Below are positions 55,518 to 64,000 of a stretch of DNA of 64,000 bases, piece after piece (the first letter of the stretch is position 1; every line of letters begins with the position of its first letter). The notes beneath the pieces are model-generated. The model was not told the origin of the DNA. It saw nothing but the letters and a program-made list of their open reading frames with translations, and did not search any database. Made by a program: the position numbers and the translations under genes. The stretch is from Pediococcus pentosaceus (GTDB taxonomy: Bacteria; Bacillota; Bacilli; Lactobacillales; Lactobacillaceae), in assembly GCF_001437285.1 (NCBI RefSeq), contig NZ_JQBF01000006.1, positions 16,391-80,390 of the forward strand. Reading direction: 5' to 3'.

Positions 55518-56573
55518 TTAATTTAATGGAATTGACTGGAGATTCAAAGCGGCATTTTTAAAAATCAATTTTTGGAGACGAAGAATAGCAGTTTTAACTA
55601 CAATATTTTCGACCGTGATTTCAGTTTGAATTAGAGCATTAAACTGATTCCAATGTTTAATAAGTTCGGAAGTGGAATGGAAATTTAATTGGCTAAAAAT
55701 ACTGATAGCAACATTCAAGGTACGGTCAATATTTTCGTCAGTAATATTGCTTGGTAATAATTGAATAAATTGGTGTTGAATAGTCGTGGGATTGGTAATT
55801 CCAATGTTTTTAGCAAATGCTCCATGTGAATCTGCCTCCCAAGAATAAAGATCGTGCTGCCAAATCCCTGTTGAAGAGCTGCTAATGGTAATTTGGTGAA
55901 AAGGGTGTTCTCCAACTAGTGCGAATAACGACAGCGGTGGAACTAATTCAATAATAGGAATTGGACTTTGATAATGGTCATCAGGTAATCCGGGACTGTC
56001 AAAGATAATGGTTTGAATTCGATGACGATGGGTATCAGAAATATCCATGCAAGCTAGAGCAGCAATGGAAGCTCCTTGAGAAAAGCCAACACAATAGATA
56101 TTTTGATTATCGTGCTGTAGGGCTTGGAGGAGATATTGGTGTGCTTGGCTTTTTAACTTATTTATGGAAGAAAATGAAAAATGGAGGTCAGCTTTCCAAC
56201 TTAATAAGGTTCCGTTAGGGCCTCTAAAAGCAATGACTTTAGTGGTTTTTGAAAGAACAAAAGTAGCCGCTAAAAAGCGGTGTGGTCCTTGGACCACATC
56301 GCATATTTGAACACTTTGATATCGATTGCTAAAAGCAATTTGTTCTAACATTTGGCGATCAGCAGGTAAAATCAAGTAATTGTCATTATCTACAAATTCA
56401 ATTAATTTCATGCAAGCTTCCACTAAAGGGGCTGAAGGCTGAGTTAGTACGGCTTCAAAGGGGAGTCCGACCAAACGGCTAAATAAAGCTAAGTCTAATT
56501 CGATGGGCTGACTTTCGATTTCGCGCTGATACTCGGCTAAAAAATTAATTAATTTTGTCATCGTGCTATTCAC
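55518..56573 (-). CDS. DUF2974 (Mbeg1-like) alpha/beta hydrolase
   Basis: A 351-residue protein with a DUF2974/Mbeg1-like alpha/beta-hydrolase core. KVIAFRGPNGTLLSWKADLH resembles the family's pre-nucleophile block, and YCVGFSQGASIAALACMD holds the nucleophile Ser (GFSQG). It lacks a signal peptide. The start is unclear: GTG 56573 lies only 2 nt from AAGGA, and an ATG lies four codons later. The substrate is unknown. It follows no obvious operon partner. Confidence 0.7.
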   Translation of the reverse strand: MNSTMTKLINFLAEYQREIESQPIELDLALFSRLVGLPFEAVLTQPSAPLVEACMKLIEFVDNDNYLILPADRQMLEQIAFSNRYQSVQICDVVQGPHRFLAATFVLSKTTKVIAFRGPNGTLLSWKADLHFSFSSINKLKSQAHQYLLQALQHDNQNIYCVGFSQGASIAALACMDISDTHRHRIQTIIFDSPGLPDDHYQSPIPIIELVPPLSLFALVGEHPFHQITISSSSTGIWQHDLYSWEADSHGAFAKNIGITNPTTIQHQFIQLLPSNITDENIDRTLNVAISIFSQLNFHSTSELIKHWNQFNALIQTEITVENIVVKTAILRLQKLIFKNAALNLQSIPLN

Positions 56574-56677
56574 TGTCCTTAGTATAGGTTATGAAAAAGA
56601 GTATCACGGTGCTGGTTCACTCGTCAAACTCGGTTACAAGTAAAAAACAGAATATAGCTGAAATTTTTAGTCATAGA

Positions 56678-56699
56678 TGATATACTGAAAGCGAATACA
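56678..56699 (+). promoter_or_regulatory. Promoter and cre site of the DUF871 gene
   Basis: TGATATACT (56678-56686) is an extended -10 box. TGAAAGCGAATACA (56686-56699) is an excellent cre site overlapping the expected start, predicting catabolite repression. Confidence 0.75.
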
Positions 56700-56736
56700 T
56701 TATTGGTGTATACCAATGAAATAGGAGGAAATTTTA

Positions 56737-57828
56737 ATGGGAAGACTAGGTATTTCAATCTATCCAGACCGGGTAGGCGTGGAGGAAACCAAAAAATATA
56801 TTAAATTAGCAAGTAAATATGGTTTTAAACGGATTTTTACATCACTACTACAAATCAAGGGTGATCAAGAAAAGGTCGTGAACCAATTCAAAGATATGAT
56901 TGAATATGGAAATTCATTAGGAATGGACACGATGGTAGATATCAATCCACGTTTGTTTGAACAGTTAGGGGCATCCTACGATAACCTCAAATTTTTCCAT
57001 GATATTGGGGCATGGGCCATTCGACTGGATGAAGGATTTACGGGGATGGAAGAGGCTCGAATGACGCATAATCCTTATGATTTAAAAATCGAAGTTAATA
57101 TGAGTCGTGGAACGCACTATATTGATCAAATCATGGATTACTCACCAAATCGGGATAATTTGATTGGTTCACATAATTTTTATCCTCAAAGATATACAGG
57201 ATTAGGGTTGGACTATTTCAAACAAACCTCTGAACAATATCGGAAGCATAATTTAAATACCGCCGCTTTTGTTAATGCCCCTTCTGGTAATATCGGTCCT
57301 TGGCCACTCCAAGAAGAGATGGTTTCACTGGAAGAACATCGTGGACAAACCCTCTTCACACAAATTATGCATTTGAAGATGCTAGGATTGATTGATGATG
57401 TCTTAATTTCTAATGCCGGTGTTACTGAAGAAGATTTAAAAGCCGCTTCCGAAGCATTTAAAATGAGTATGCCAGCCTTTCATGTGATTCCAGCTCCTTC
57501 AATGACAGAGTTAGAACATAAAATTGTTTTTGAAAGCCAACACTCATATCGTGGCGATCATTCGGATTACGTTTTACGTAGCACAATGACCCGCGTTTGG
57601 TATCGTGATGAAGATGTGCCTGCTAACAATCCTGTTCCAATTAAAAAAGGCGACGTGTTAGTGATGAATAATGAGTATGCCCAGTACAAAGCTGAAACAC
57701 AAATTGCTTTGCAAGATTTAGAAAATAATGGTCGAGTTAATGTTGTAGGTCATGTTGCTAAAGAAGATGCTATGATTTTAGACAGCTTACAGCCTTGGAG
57801 TGACTTCAAGATGCTCGAAACCAAATAG
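56737..57828 (+). CDS. DUF871 / MupG-like 6-phospho-glycosidase
   Basis: A 363-residue protein of the DUF871 family. Its characterised member MupG is a 6-phospho-N-acetylmuramidase that cleaves MurNAc 6-phosphate disaccharides. The N-terminal barrel (LGISIYPDRVGVEETKKYIK, KRIFTSLLQIKGDQEKV) and the conserved SHNFYPQRYTGLG block are visible. The C-terminal small domain begins near ESQHSYRGDHSDYVLRST. A PTS IIC gene follows, fitting import of a phosphorylated disaccharide. The actual substrate is inferred. Confidence 0.85.
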   Translation: MGRLGISIYPDRVGVEETKKYIKLASKYGFKRIFTSLLQIKGDQEKVVNQFKDMIEYGNSLGMDTMVDINPRLFEQLGASYDNLKFFHDIGAWAIRLDEGFTGMEEARMTHNPYDLKIEVNMSRGTHYIDQIMDYSPNRDNLIGSHNFYPQRYTGLGLDYFKQTSEQYRKHNLNTAAFVNAPSGNIGPWPLQEEMVSLEEHRGQTLFTQIMHLKMLGLIDDVLISNAGVTEEDLKAASEAFKMSMPAFHVIPAPSMTELEHKIVFESQHSYRGDHSDYVLRSTMTRVWYRDEDVPANNPVPIKKGDVLVMNNEYAQYKAETQIALQDLENNGRVNVVGHVAKEDAMILDSLQPWSDFKMLETK

Positions 57829-57836
57829 AAAAATAA

Positions 57837-57912
57837 GAAAGTTATGGAACAAGAGTCGGATATCAAGGTCTTGAATAATAGGGATACCAGCTTTTAACCA
57901 TAACTTTTTTAT
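57837..57912 (+). terminator. Probable terminator after DUF871 gene
   Basis: The arms AAAGTTATGG and CCATAACTTTTTT enclose a roughly 50-nt region with weak inner pairing. The T run is good, but the long loop lowers confidence. Confidence 0.5.
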
Positions 57913-57986
57913 GTATAATAAAAAACAAATTCCAAATTAGGTGTTAACGGTTTTAATTTGTAGGTACAAATGTTATTATGTATTTG

Positions 57987-58000
57987 TGAAAGCGATTCCA
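57987..58000. promoter_or_regulatory. cre site upstream of PTS IIC
   Basis: TGAAAGCGATTCCA is a perfect CcpA consensus match, about 93 bp upstream of the PTS gene. The promoter hexamers were not clear. Confidence 0.75.
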
Positions 58001-58092
58001 ATATTTTGGGAAAGTAATTTTAAGGTCATATCAATTATTTACTAATTCAGATTGTAATTGCTGATCAATAAAAATTTAGGGAGGTTTTATTT

Positions 58093-59403
58093 ATGAGTGA
58101 CAACAATAAGACTAATGCATTTGCTGAAAAGCTAATGCCAATTGCCGGAAAAGTTGCTTCATCTCGTCACTTGGTTGCTTTGCGTGATGGTTTCGCGCTA
58201 GTAATGCCACTGATCATTATTGGATCAGTATTCATGATTATTAGTCAGTTCCCAATCCCCGCATATCTAAACTTGATGTCAAGTTTGTTTGGTGCAGATT
58301 GGCAAACTACGGTTGGCTGGGCTACTAATGCTACATTTAGTGTGATCGGAATGGTAGCTGTAATCGGTATTTCGTATGAATTAGCTAAATCATATGAAGG
58401 AATCGATGCTCTTTCTGCAAGTATGGTTTCCTTAGCTTCATTTATGTTAACGATTCCATTGAATATAGATAAGGCAGGAGCTGCATGGGTACCACTAACA
58501 CAATTAGGTTCAATGGGACTCTTTGAAGCTCTTCTAATCGGGTTATTCATTACTGATGCATTCGTTTGGATGATTCATAAAAATTGGCAATTTAAGATGC
58601 CAGACACAGTTCCACCTGCTGTAGGACATGCATTTTCATCATTAATTCCAGGTTTTGTTATTATTTTAGGTATGTGGTTACTTCGTTTAGGTGTTAGCTT
58701 CACGGACTTTAAGACGATTCCAAATGTTATTACAGTAATCGTTGCTCAGCCTTTGAACGTCGTTGGTGGATCAATCTTCGGTGCTCTAGTTGCTGAATTC
58801 TTCGTTGTATTCCTTTGGTTATTTGGTATCCATGGTTCAAACATCGTTGGTGGAATCATGGCTCCAATTTGGTTAGGAAAGATGACTGAAAATGCTGATG
58901 CTGTTAAAGCACATAAGGCTATTCCAAACATCGCCACACAACAATTCTTTGATAACTTTGTTCACTTTGGTGGTGCCGGTGAAACATTATCACTTGCTTT
59001 GATGTTAATGTTCTTGGCTAAATCAGAAAACTTATCAGCTATTGGTAAATTAGCTGGTGTTCCAGGATTATTCAATATTAACGAACCAATTATCTTTGGT
59101 TTCCCAATTGTTTTGAACCCGGTTATTGCGATTCCATTCGTGATTGTTCCATTGATTTCAGTTATCACGACTTACTACGCAATGAAGTTCGGTTGGGTTG
59201 GTAAACCACTTGGTGTTGCTGTTCCTTGGACAACTCCACCTTTGATTTCTGGATACCTTGCAACTGGTAAGATTTCCGGTGCAGTTATTCAATTAGTTAA
59301 CTTAGCAATCGGTGGAGCAATCTACTATCCATTCTTCAAGATTGCTGACCGCCAAGCACTTCAGCAAGAAGCTGAAAAACGTGCTCAAATGGCCAACAAA
59401 TAA
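58093..59403 (+). CDS. PTS cellobiose/chitobiose-type EIIC component
   Basis: A 436-residue membrane component of the lactose/cellobiose PTS family, forming the sugar channel. About ten membrane segments are seen. SLIPGFVIILGMWLLRLGVS and the IIC motif GLFNINEPIIFGFPIVLNPV are typical. It stands without IIA or IIB genes in the window, so it must borrow these from elsewhere. It follows the DUF871 gene, and each has its own cre, so they probably handle the same beta-linked disaccharide. Confidence 0.9.
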   Translation: MSDNNKTNAFAEKLMPIAGKVASSRHLVALRDGFALVMPLIIIGSVFMIISQFPIPAYLNLMSSLFGADWQTTVGWATNATFSVIGMVAVIGISYELAKSYEGIDALSASMVSLASFMLTIPLNIDKAGAAWVPLTQLGSMGLFEALLIGLFITDAFVWMIHKNWQFKMPDTVPPAVGHAFSSLIPGFVIILGMWLLRLGVSFTDFKTIPNVITVIVAQPLNVVGGSIFGALVAEFFVVFLWLFGIHGSNIVGGIMAPIWLGKMTENADAVKAHKAIPNIATQQFFDNFVHFGGAGETLSLALMLMFLAKSENLSAIGKLAGVPGLFNINEPIIFGFPIVLNPVIAIPFVIVPLISVITTYYAMKFGWVGKPLGVAVPWTTPPLISGYLATGKISGAVIQLVNLAIGGAIYYPFFKIADRQALQQEAEKRAQMANK

Positions 59404-59420
59404 GCCGATCACTAAAAATA

Positions 59421-59467
59421 AAAATGTGGCCAATGAGTTTAATTAAGCTCATTTCCCGCATTTTTTA
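59421..59467 (+). terminator. Terminator after PTS IIC
   Basis: The arms AAAATGTGG...AATGAG and CTCATT...CGCATTTTTT pair with a small internal loop and a T run. Confidence 0.75.
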
Positions 59468-59524
59468 TTTATCCAAGGAACTGCTATGCTAAATGTAGAT
59501 TGAGAAGAGATAGGGGAATTAAAT

Positions 59525-59983
59525 ATGAGTAAAAGAAAAAATAAATTAACAGCGGCGCAAAAATCAGAAAAAGCCCAAGCGGTGATTGCAGATTCAAGAA
59601 AACCCACATTGACGATTGATAATTTACCAACATGGTTACAGGGAATTGCGTTATCACGGTTTAAATGGATTCAGTGGATTGCGTTTTTACCATTGCTAAT
59701 TGCCTTTATCGCTTCACCAATGCTACAAAATGAGGTGCCAGCAGCTCTAGGAAGTTCAGCTGGAATGGTGAATAAAAATGTTTTGTTTTTAGTTCCATTT
59801 TGTTGTTTAATCGTGGCCTACTTCTGCTGGATTTCCATCAGAACTCGTCGTCGAGTTGATAAAGTAAGCGAAGATGTAGAGAAATTTGCAGTAATGGAAA
59901 TGGAAACCATTCTTGGTGATTTAATCGTGATTGCAATTTGTACAGTAGTAACCCTTTGGCAAGTTTTTGTCGCTTTTCATTAA
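59525..59983 (+). CDS. Hypothetical membrane protein
   Basis: A 152-residue protein with an N-terminal basic cytoplasmic region and three predicted transmembrane helices: WIQWIAFLPLLIAFIASPML, NVLFLVPFCCLIVAYFCWI and, after a cytoplasmic loop, the C-terminal segment. I do not recognise a family. It has an AGGGGAA ribosome site and stands alone between the PTS gene and the NmrA-like gene. Confidence 0.7.
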   Translation: MSKRKNKLTAAQKSEKAQAVIADSRKPTLTIDNLPTWLQGIALSRFKWIQWIAFLPLLIAFIASPMLQNEVPAALGSSAGMVNKNVLFLVPFCCLIVAYFCWISIRTRRRVDKVSEDVEKFAVMEMETILGDLIVIAICTVVTLWQVFVAFH

Positions 59984-60088
59984 AAAGGATGTAGCTAAAA
60001 ACATTGAAAATTTTTACCTAAACGTAAAAGTGTTTTTGATTGCTAATTTTTTGTAAGCAAGTAAAATGAATAGTGGAGGTAGATAGTT

Positions 60089-60727
60089 ATGACAAAAAAA
60101 GTTTTGATTTTAGGTGCTCATGGAAAAATTGCTCGTTTGGCAGAAAAGGAATTTTTGGAAAAAACGGATGATAGTTTAAAGCTATTTTTACGCAAAGCTA
60201 GTCGTTTAAATCCAGTTCAACCTGATCGAGAAACCGTAATCGAAGGTGACGCAACTAACTTAGAACAATTAGTCGCAGCTATGCAGGGAGTCGATGCGGT
60301 TTACGCTAATTTAGCTGGTGGCGATATTAAACAACAGGCCCAAGCGGTGGTAAAAGCGATGGATAAGGTCGGGATTAAAAGATTAGTCTGGATTTCTACC
60401 CTTGGAATTTACGATGAGGTACCTGGTAAGTTTGGTGAATGGAATAATTCAACATTGGGGAGTTACATAACCAATTATCGGGCTGCCGCTGATGTGATTG
60501 AGGACAGTGATCTGGACTATACGATCGTTCGTCCAGCTTGGTTAACTAACAACGACGAAGTTGATTTCGAAGTTACTCAAAAGGGCGAGGTCTTCAAAGG
60601 AACTGAAGTTTCTCGGAAGAGTATCGCTCACATCGTGGTGGAACTTATTCAAAATAATACCGAGTTGAAGCATTCCATCGGTGTTAATAAGCCCAATACA
60701 GATGGTGATAAGCCGAGCTGGTATTAA
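60089..60727 (+). CDS. NAD(P)-binding SDR/NmrA-like oxidoreductase
   Basis: A 212-residue atypical short-chain dehydrogenase fold. The dinucleotide motif VLILGAHGKIARLAEKEF (a GxxGxI variant) is N-terminal, and DYTIVRPAWLTNNDEVDFEV is the typical C-terminal substrate-side block. Proteins of this kind are often redox sensors or reductases of unknown substrate. The ATG at 60089 follows GTGGAGG. Confidence 0.82.
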   Translation: MTKKVLILGAHGKIARLAEKEFLEKTDDSLKLFLRKASRLNPVQPDRETVIEGDATNLEQLVAAMQGVDAVYANLAGGDIKQQAQAVVKAMDKVGIKRLVWISTLGIYDEVPGKFGEWNNSTLGSYITNYRAAADVIEDSDLDYTIVRPAWLTNNDEVDFEVTQKGEVFKGTEVSRKSIAHIVVELIQNNTELKHSIGVNKPNTDGDKPSWY

Positions 60728-60748
60728 ACAAAAAAAGTAACAAAAATG

Positions 60749-60815
60749 AAGATAAGTATGTGAAAAATCTTTAACCTTCTAAAAGGTGGAACTCCACATC
60801 CTTATCTTTTTTCTG
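60749..60815 (+). terminator. Probable terminator after NmrA-like gene
   Basis: The arms AAGATAAGTATGTG / CACATCCTTATCTT have one mismatch and enclose a small inner hairpin (ACCTT / AAGGT), then a T run. Confidence 0.6.
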
Positions 60816-60871
60816 TATAATCTACCGTATAGAAAAAATGTATATGAATAAAAATAAAGGTGGTATCCCAG

Positions 60872-62269
60872 ATGACAATTGATTGGAATGCTGAAGTACA
60901 AAGTCGTAAAGACGTTATGTTAGAACGCTTAATGGAATTGCTTAAGATTGACAGCTCACGTGATACAGAACATGCAACCAAAGATGCTCCACTTGGACCT
61001 GGTCCCCGTAAAGCTTTGGAAACGATGTTGGCTTTTGCCAAAGAAGATGGATTTGTAACGAAGAACATTGATAACGTTGCAGGTCATATTGAATACGGAG
61101 AGGGCGAAGAAATTTTCGGAATTCTCGGTCATATGGACGAAGTGCCCGCTGGGGAAGGTTGGGAAACTAACCCATTTGAACCAGTAGAAAAAAATGGACG
61201 AATTTATGCACGTGGAATTAGTGATGATAAGGGCCCTTCAATGGCTGCTTATTTAGCATTACAAATCATTAAAGAATTGAAGTTACCCGTTTCTAAAAAA
61301 ATCCGTTTAATCTTTGGAACCGATGAAGAAAGCGAATGGGTTGGCATGAATCGCTATCTTGAAGTTGAAAAAACTCCTGATTTTGGTTTTTCTCCAGATG
61401 CTGAATTCCCAATTATTAATGGTGAAAAAGGGATTGCTTCCTTCAAGATTGAACTTCCTCAATCAGATGGACAAGGCGATTTAGTTTTGAAATCATTTAC
61501 TAGTGGTATTAAAGAAAATATGATTCCACGGGATGCAACAGCAATCGTAATTGCTGATGATGTTGACGTTGAAGAACTCAAAACTGAATTTGATACATTT
61601 TTAGCTGAAAATGGATTGACGGGAGAATTTACCGTTGATGGAAATGAATTGAAATTTTTCTTGATTGGAAAATCAGCACATGCGCTAGAACCGAAAGCAG
61701 GATTGAATGCTGCTACCTTTTTAGCAACTTTCTTAAATACTAAAGTAGCCAGCAACTATTTGAAGATGATTGCCGAACAAATGCATTTAGATTCACGTGG
61801 TCATAAGTTAGGAATCAATTCGATTGATGCTAAGATGGGTGACTTAACGGTCACACCGGACTTATTTAATTACGAATTCGGTAAGACAAATCACGTTATT
61901 ATTAACGTTCGTTACCCTCAATCAACGAATGCGGATGAAATTATCGAAAAGGCAACTGAGGCCCTTTCGAATTTTGAAGCAAAAGTTGAAATTCATGGAC
62001 ACGCCCAAGTACCACATTATGTATCCGGTGAAGACCCATTGGTTAAAACACTTCTTTCAGTTTACGAAGAACATACTGGTGAAAAGGGTGAAGAAACGGT
62101 CATTGGTGGTGGAACTTACGGTCGAATTTTAGATCGCGGTGTTGCCTTTGGGGCCCAGTTCCCTGGCCGTGAAAATGTCATGCATCAAGCTAATGAATAC
62201 ATGGAAATTGATGATATTATCAACGCTGCTGTTATCTACGCCCATGCAATTTATGAGTTAGCTAAATAA
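60872..62269 (+). CDS. pepV: Dipeptidase PepV
   Basis: A 465-residue M20-family zinc dipeptidase of the PepV type, cleaving dipeptides in the cytoplasm. Metal and catalytic residues are visible in FGILGHMDEVPAG (His, Asp), RGISDDKGPSMAAY, FGTDEESEWVGM (Glu pair) and SPDAEFPIINGEKG, and a late His is in ENVMHQANEYMEID. The lid domain begins near residue 185. I start it at ATG 60872 after GGTGG; a GTG at 60860 overlaps that site. TATAAT (60816-60821) is a likely -10 box. Confidence 0.95.
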   Translation: MTIDWNAEVQSRKDVMLERLMELLKIDSSRDTEHATKDAPLGPGPRKALETMLAFAKEDGFVTKNIDNVAGHIEYGEGEEIFGILGHMDEVPAGEGWETNPFEPVEKNGRIYARGISDDKGPSMAAYLALQIIKELKLPVSKKIRLIFGTDEESEWVGMNRYLEVEKTPDFGFSPDAEFPIINGEKGIASFKIELPQSDGQGDLVLKSFTSGIKENMIPRDATAIVIADDVDVEELKTEFDTFLAENGLTGEFTVDGNELKFFLIGKSAHALEPKAGLNAATFLATFLNTKVASNYLKMIAEQMHLDSRGHKLGINSIDAKMGDLTVTPDLFNYEFGKTNHVIINVRYPQSTNADEIIEKATEALSNFEAKVEIHGHAQVPHYVSGEDPLVKTLLSVYEEHTGEKGEETVIGGGTYGRILDRGVAFGAQFPGRENVMHQANEYMEIDDIINAAVIYAHAIYELAK

Positions 62270-62289
62270 GGTTGACAGTCGTTTTGAAT

Positions 62290-62533
62290 ATCCGTAAAAT
62301 TGTAACCAATAACGAAGCTTTGAAGTAGCATAGTAGGTTATTAGGCAAGCAAACAGAAATCTGGTGGGGATGCGAATCAGACTTGTTAATGACGCGAATT
62401 ACACTATGGAGCTTTCATTTAATGAACGGATCATCTCGTTATCGATGTTGAGCGGAGTATTGATACTCAATCAAGGTGGTAACGCGGAAAAATTCGTCCC
62501 TGATCTTAATTTTTTAAGATTGGGGACGTTTTT
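62290..62533 (+). promoter_or_regulatory. T-box leader of tyrS
   Basis: The T-box motif AAGGTGGTAACGCGG (62473-62487) is followed by a terminator stem CGTCCC...GGGGACG (62495-62528) and a T run. Upstream sequence folds as a long stem I with a TAC tyrosine codon at 62400-62402 in GAATTACACT as the likely specifier. Uncharged tRNA-Tyr would favour the antiterminator and allow tyrS transcription. The T-box differs from the common GGTACCGCGG form by having AAC. Confidence 0.9.
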
Positions 62534-62574
62534 ATTTCTGATTGAAGATGGTCGATAAAATTGGAGGAAAGAAA

Positions 62575-63828
62575 ATGAATATTATTGATGAACTTACTTG
62601 GCGTGGTGCGGTTAACCAACAAACAGATGAAGAAGGTTTGAAAAAGTTAACAGATGAAAAGAAGATTGGGCTTTATGCTGGTATTGATCCAACGGGTGAT
62701 AGTATGCATATTGGACACTTAATTCCTTTCATGGTTTTGAAGAGATTCCAACAAGCAGGTCATAAACCAGTTATTTTAATTGGTGGTGGGACTGGATCGA
62801 TTGGTGATCCATCAGGTAAAAAATCAGAACGAGTTCTACAAACTATGGAACAAGTTCACCATAATGAAGAAGCCTTGAAGTCTCAAATGGTGAAATTTTT
62901 TGGAACCGATAATTTCCGAATGGTTAACAATTATGATTGGCTTTCTAAAATGTCCTTGTTAGACTTCTTACGTGATTACGGTAAGTTATTTAACGTTAAT
63001 ACGATGTTAGCTAAGGATATCGTAGCAAGTCGTTTGGAAGTTGGTATTTCATTTACAGAATTTACATACCAAATTCTACAATCAATTGACTTTTTACATC
63101 TATATAAGAATGAAGATGTTCAACTTCAAATCGGTGGAGGAGATCAATGGGGTAATATTACAGCTGGTACAGATTTAATTCACCGAATGGAAGGTCAAGA
63201 AGCAAAGGTTTATGGTTTAACTATTCCATTGTTATTGAAAGCTGACGGAACCAAGTTTGGTAAGTCCGAGGGTGGTAACGTTTGGCTAGATGCTGAAAAG
63301 ACCACTCCTTATGAATTCTACCAATTCTGGTTGAATCAAGATGATCGGGATGTAGTTAAATTCTTGAAGTACTTTACATTCTTAAGTCATGAAGAAATTG
63401 AACGTTTGGCTGAAACAGTTAAAACAGCTCCAGAAAAACGAGAAGCACAACGTCGTTTGGCAGAAGAAGTTACTTCATTTGTGCACGGGGATGCAGCGGT
63501 TGAAGAAGCACAACATATTTCAGCAGCTTTATTCTCAGGTGAAGTAAAAGATTTAACTGCTAGTGAAATTGAACAAGGCTTTAAGAATATGCCAAGTGTT
63601 GATGTTGAAAATAAGAAAGAAAACATCGTACTTTGGTTAGTTGATACCACTAAGATTGAATCATCACGGCGCCAAGCTCGGGAAGACATTCAAAATGGAG
63701 CTATTCGAATTAACGGAGAAAAAGTAACAGACGTCAATGCCGAAATTGACCCTGCAAGTAACTTTGATGGTAAGTTTGTAATTGTACGTCGGGGAAAGAA
63801 GAAGTATTTCTTAGCTCGAGTAAAATAA
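62575..63828 (+). CDS. tyrS: Tyrosyl-tRNA synthetase
   Basis: A 417-residue class I aminoacyl-tRNA synthetase joining tyrosine to tRNA-Tyr. The HIGH motif is in DSMHIGHLIPFMVLKRF, the KMSKS motif appears as TKFGKSEGGNVW, and the tyrosine site is in QILQSIDFLHLYKNEDVQLQ. The last 70 residues form an S4 RNA-binding domain. I start it at ATG 62575 after TTGGAGG; a frame from 62542 reaches back toward the T-box terminator. Confidence 0.97.
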   Translation: MNIIDELTWRGAVNQQTDEEGLKKLTDEKKIGLYAGIDPTGDSMHIGHLIPFMVLKRFQQAGHKPVILIGGGTGSIGDPSGKKSERVLQTMEQVHHNEEALKSQMVKFFGTDNFRMVNNYDWLSKMSLLDFLRDYGKLFNVNTMLAKDIVASRLEVGISFTEFTYQILQSIDFLHLYKNEDVQLQIGGGDQWGNITAGTDLIHRMEGQEAKVYGLTIPLLLKADGTKFGKSEGGNVWLDAEKTTPYEFYQFWLNQDDRDVVKFLKYFTFLSHEEIERLAETVKTAPEKREAQRRLAEEVTSFVHGDAAVEEAQHISAALFSGEVKDLTASEIEQGFKNMPSVDVENKKENIVLWLVDTTKIESSRRQAREDIQNGAIRINGEKVTDVNAEIDPASNFDGKFVIVRRGKKKYFLARVK

Positions 63829-63834
63829 TAGTAT

Positions 63835-63872
63835 AAAAAAGATTGAGTCAATTTTGGCTCAATCTTTTTTAT
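63835..63872 (+). terminator. Terminator after tyrS
   Basis: The stem AAAAAAGATTGAGTC / GGCTCAATCTTTTTT has a 6-nt loop. Confidence 0.9.
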
Positions 63873-64000
63873 TTTCAATATATATGGGCTTAAGAGCGAT
63901 GAAAATAACACCTCCAAGGGATGTGAATACAGGAATAGTAGCTAGTTAGCTAGTGATTTACGATTTTTTAAAATAAATATGGCAAAAGTGTTGACGAACC

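Noticed and set aside
62364..62558. A 64-codon open frame upstream of tyrS
   Set aside because: It lies within the T-box leader and its terminator and has no ribosome site; the RNA structure explains the sequence.
63942..63956. TAGCTAGTTAGCTAG repeat near the window end
   Set aside because: Short self-complementary repeat in AT-rich intergenic DNA; no gene or function can be tied to it, and nothing else is seen in the last 125 bases.

Overview
The window looks like chromosomal DNA of a low-GC, probably heterofermentative lactic acid bacterium of the family Lactobacillaceae. The evidence is the two-subunit LacL/LacM beta-galactosidase, a LacS permease with a fused IIA domain, xylose isomerase/xylulokinase, short-form 6-phosphogluconate dehydrogenase, PepV, an L-hydroxyisocaproate-type dehydrogenase, CcpA (cre) sites and a tyrS T-box. 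Species cannot be fixed from the sequence. The pentose and uronate genes suggest a plant or silage lifestyle. No rRNA, tRNA, CRISPR array, prophage or intact insertion sequence was seen.

Region 1 (1-10.4 kb): a xylose/xyloside cluster (GPH transporter, ROK repressor XylR, XylA, XylB) with a terminator-like hairpin between xylA and xylB. It is followed by a decayed carbamoyltransferase gene, then a divergent pair of GPH transporter and family 31 glycosidase. Region 2 (10.4-12.8 kb): an ISL3-type transposase remnant, an unrecognised broken reading frame and a MATE exporter.

Region 3 (12.8-25.3 kb): an uronate/aldonate block. It holds a UxuB-type reductase, a 2-hydroxyacid dehydrogenase, a 77-residue unknown protein, a GPH transporter, tagaturonate epimerase UxaE, uronate isomerase UxaC, LacI and GntR regulators, an FGGY gluconokinase and 6-phosphogluconate dehydrogenase. 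A 14-bp palindrome, ACTGATATATCAGT, recurs in exact or near form at the promoters of the transporter/glycosidase pair, uxuB, gluconokinase and gnd, and near the MATE gene. This suggests one regulon, probably under the GntR protein at 21787-22464. No mannonate dehydratase or KDG enzymes are present, so I propose as a hypothesis that aldonates enter the pentose-phosphate route through gluconate.

Region 4 (25.5-36.9 kb): lactose/galactose utilisation (GalR-type regulator, GalM, LacS, LacL/LacM, GalK, GalE, GalT). ATTTTA-TAAAAT palindromes recur at four promoters and several cre sites are present. Region 5 (37-42.4 kb): fumarase followed by the C-terminal stub of a dicarboxylate transporter, cyclophilin, a patatin-like protein, and a niacin pair (NiaP-like transporter divergent from a NiaR-like repressor) with inverted operator copies.

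Region 6 (42.4-64 kb): mostly housekeeping and envelope genes. These are a tandem GT8-GT8 glycosyltransferase, an L-hydroxyisocaproate dehydrogenase, YxeA and YdcF-like proteins, a second mutarotase, zinc-free S14, an EamA exporter, two GT4 glycosyltransferases, a nitroreductase, a lipoprotein, a ThiD/PdxK-like kinase, a DUF2974 hydrolase, a DUF871/MupG-like protein with a PTS IIC, PepV, and TyrS behind a T-box leader.
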